Source: Geobacteraceae bacterium
GTDB lineage: Bacteria > Desulfobacterota > Desulfuromonadia > Desulfuromonadales > Geopsychrobacteraceae
Direction of reading: 5' to 3'
Length of the DNA stretch: 6,546 nucleotides
Assembly: GCA_027064785.1 (NCBI GenBank)
Contig: JAMOPE010000412.1
Span: 1-6,546 of the forward strand
The position numbers and the translations under genes were made by a program. Below the pieces are notes generated by a model, which worked only from the letters and a program-made list of their open reading frames with translations, had not been told where the DNA came from and searched no databases. Of the stretch, positions 5,161 through 6,546 are shown piece by piece. Numbering within the stretch: position 1 is the stretch's first letter; each line of letters begins with the position of its first letter.

Positions 5161-5894
5161 TCTTTGACGTATTGACTTTGTTTCCCGGCATGTTCGATTC
5201 GCCGCTCAGGGAGAGTATCCTTGGTCGTGCCATCGTGCAACAGCTGCTGCAGGTTCGCACCCATAACCTGCGTGATTGGGCTGAAGGGAAACATCTTTCG
5301 ACCGACGATGCCCCTTATGGTGGTGGTGATGGCATGGTGATGAAGCCAGAGCCGATTGCACGGGCCGTGGCTGAGTTGAAAGAGAAAACCCCCGACGCAA
5401 AAGTATTGCTGATGACTCCGCAGGGAGTTCCATTCAAGCAGCACCACGCTAAAAAACTGGCCAATGAGCTAGGGTTGATTTTTCTGTGCGGTCGATACGA
5501 AGGCTTTGACGAGCGGGTTCGAGAGACTCTCGTCGATGCAGAATTTTCCATCGGAGATTTTGTTTTGACCGGTGGCGAATTACCGGCGATGGTGATGATC
5601 GATGCGATCTCACGCCATCTTCCCGGAGTTCTTGGATCAAGCGACAGTGCTGAGATTGATTCATTCTCAGACGGGTTGCTTGAATATCCGCAATATACTC
5701 GTCCCGCTGTTTTTAATGGGATGGCGGTTCCAAAAATCCTGTTGTCGGGAGATCATGGTAAGGTTGCAGCATGGCGACGTGAACAACAGTTGCTGCGGAC
5801 TTTACAGCGGCGACCGGAACTGCTAGAACGTGCACAGCTCAGCGACAGTGATCGAAAGGTCTTGGATCGCTTACGTAACGATAAAGAGAAATAA
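5157..5894 (+). CDS. trmD: tRNA (guanine37-N1)-methyltransferase TrmD
   Basis: A 245-residue SPOUT methyltransferase that makes m1G37 in tRNAs reading CNN-type and some other codons, preventing +1 frameshifting. Visible motifs are the start [29 protein letters not shown] (51-66), [12 protein letters not shown] (110-121) and the trefoil-knot SAM site [15 protein letters not shown] (131-145). R153 (in [10 protein letters not shown]) and D168 (in IDSF) correspond to catalytic R154 and D169 of the E. coli enzyme. LEYPQYTRP and the C-terminal RRPELLE are also intact. It starts inside the rimM stop codon (ATGA) without a good Shine-Dalgarno sequence of its own, pointing to re-initiation from rimM. 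It is followed by a 67-base leader before rplS. Confidence 0.98.
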   Translation: MIFDVLTLFPGMFDSPLRESILGRAIVQQLLQVRTHNLRDWAEGKHLSTDDAPYGGGDGMVMKPEPIARAVAELKEKTPDAKVLLMTPQGVPFKQHHAKKLANELGLIFLCGRYEGFDERVRETLVDAEFSIGDFVLTGGELPAMVMIDAISRHLPGVLGSSDSAEIDSFSDGLLEYPQYTRPAVFNGMAVPKILLSGDHGKVAAWRREQQLLRTLQRRPELLERAQLSDSDRKVLDRLRNDKEK

Positions 5895-5961
5895 AAGAAG
5901 ATTTTTTACATAACACAAAAAGTATTGAAAAACGGCTGGTTAAACCGAGGAGGAATAAAAG

Positions 5962-6309
5962 ATGAACATCATTGATAGATTAGAACTGGAACAACTCAAG
6001 AAGGACATCCCACGCTTCAAGGCTGGTGATACCATCAAGGTTCACGTCAAGATTACCGAAGGCGAGAAACAGCGGATTCAGATTTTCCAGGGCGTTTGCA
6101 TCAAGCGGGTCAACCGTGGTCTGGGTTCTTCATACACTGTCCGTAAAATGTCGGGTGCTATCGGTGTTGAGCGGATTTTCCCGCTCCATTCACCCAACAT
6201 CGACAAAATCGAAGTTGTCCGGGTTGGTCAGGTTCGCCGGGCTAAACTTTACTACTTGCGTAACTTGCGCGGTAAAGCTGCACGGATTGCCGAAAAACGG
6301 ATGGTCTGA
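5962..6309 (+). CDS. rplS: 50S ribosomal protein bL19
   Basis: A 115-residue protein with the bL19 signatures [26 protein letters not shown] (22-47), [20 protein letters not shown] and the C-terminal [18 protein letters not shown]. It sits at the 30S-50S interface in the mature ribosome. Very strong translation initiation is expected from GAGGAGG (5947-5953), 8 bases before the ATG. The 67-base gap from trmD is A/T-rich and has no terminator, and I cannot recognise a promoter in it with confidence. A strong terminator follows the gene, so rplS is the last gene of the main transcript. Confidence 0.98.
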   Translation: MNIIDRLELEQLKKDIPRFKAGDTIKVHVKITEGEKQRIQIFQGVCIKRVNRGLGSSYTVRKMSGAIGVERIFPLHSPNIDKIEVVRVGQVRRAKLYYLRNLRGKAARIAEKRMV

Positions 6310-6330
6310 GCACATAATATTGGTTAAGAT

Positions 6331-6369
6331 AAGCCCCCAGCGGTTGCCGTTGGGGGCTTTTTTTGTTTT
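6331..6369 (+). terminator. Rho-independent terminator after rplS
   Basis: A 13-bp stem pairs 6331-6343 (AAGCCCCCAGCGG) with 6347-6359 around a TTG loop. It has one G-U wobble and is followed by seven Ts (6358-6364) and TTTT after a G. It starts 21 bases after the rplS stop codon and ends 12 bases before the rnhB start codon. Confidence 0.95.
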
Positions 6370-6381
6370 GTGGCGGGGAAT

Positions 6382-6546
6382 ATGGACTCTCTCGAATTGT
6401 TTACCAGTGAAGAATCAACCCTCTATTTCGAACAGCGGGCGCAGCAGCGTGGGTTTAAGCTGATTGCCGGGATTGACGAAGCGGGGCGCGGCCCCCTTGC
6501 GGGGCCGGTTGTCGCAGCAGCAGTGATCCTTTCCGAAAATTTTGAT
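6382..6546 (+). CDS. rnhB: Ribonuclease HII, N-terminal part (cut by window end)
   Basis: The first 55 codons are open to the right edge. The protein begins [11 protein letters not shown] and reaches the RNase HII signature [19 protein letters not shown] at 30-48, with metal-binding D32 and E33 and the GRG substrate-binding element at 35-37. The enzyme cleaves RNA-DNA hybrids and single ribonucleotides in DNA. The position after rplS matches a common rplS-rnhB order. The ATG is preceded by a modest GGGGA (6375-6379). A strong terminator ends only 12 bases upstream, so expression depends on read-through or on a promoter I cannot see. The other two metal ligands lie beyond the window. Confidence 0.93.
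   Translation, partial: MDSLELFTSEESTLYFEQRAQQRGFKLIAGIDEAGRGPLAGPVVAAAVILSENFD

Noticed and set aside
5930..5950. GGTTAAACC symmetry before the rplS ribosome-binding site as an autoregulatory leader
   Set aside because: The arms are only four bases long. There is not enough structure to claim a leader element.
6026..6463. 145-codon plus-strand frame across rplS, its terminator and the rnhB start
   Set aside because: It is an out-of-frame shadow of rplS that runs through a strong terminator stem. The two real genes explain the region fully.
6489..6506. GC-rich inverted repeat GGCCCC...GGGGCC in rnhB
   Set aside because: It falls on the codons of the conserved GRGPLAGP motif and is explained by amino-acid constraint.

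Overview
The window reads as chromosomal DNA of a Desulfuromonadales/Geobacterales-type bacterium (Desulfobacterota). This is an inference from three things: a secreted lysine-rich multiheme cytochrome of the c3/c7 (PpcA-like) class, a small membrane gene coupled to a DciA-like (DUF721) gene, and a DUF3343 gene next to ffh. Base composition is moderate (roughly half G+C) and even across the window. I see no insertion sequence, prophage, tRNA, rRNA or CRISPR array, and no stretch over 300 bases lacks a gene.

Left part (1-1351, + strand). The window opens in the last 36 codons of an unrecognised gene. A striking 35-bp palindrome (115-149) follows and runs straight into a TTGACA -35 box. Next is a periplasmic c-type cytochrome (222-548) with four CxxCH motifs and exactly eight histidines, so it is a bis-histidine tetraheme c3-type protein rather than the triheme PpcA type. 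It ends in a strong intrinsic terminator (576-611). A tRNA1(Val) adenine-N6 methyltransferase-like gene (623-1351) starts only 11 bases after that terminator.

Middle part (1352-2528). A two-gene minus-strand operon converges on the methyltransferase gene with a 5-base gap. It codes for a small three-helix membrane protein with a TTG start (2120-1857) and a DciA/DUF721 protein (1860-1357), joined by an ATGA overlap. Its promoter is clear (2188-2159). Divergent from it is a DUF3343 (putative Se/S carrier-like) gene with a GTG start (2274-2528).

Right part (2529-6546, + strand). A strong promoter (2557-2586) opens the classic translation and secretion cluster ffh - rpsP - khpA - rimM - trmD - rplS, closed by a terminator (6331-6369) and followed by the start of rnhB, cut by the window edge. 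These genes link SRP targeting, 30S and 50S proteins (bS16, bL19), 30S maturation (RimM), tRNA m1G37 methylation (TrmD), an RNA-binding KH protein and RNase HII. Shine-Dalgarno strength differs in a meaningful way: strong for the ribosomal proteins, weak for rimM, and stop-start coupling for trmD.

No wholly new system is evident. The points most worth a second look are the palindrome in front of the cytochrome gene, the four-heme layout of that cytochrome, and the two terminators placed immediately before start codons.
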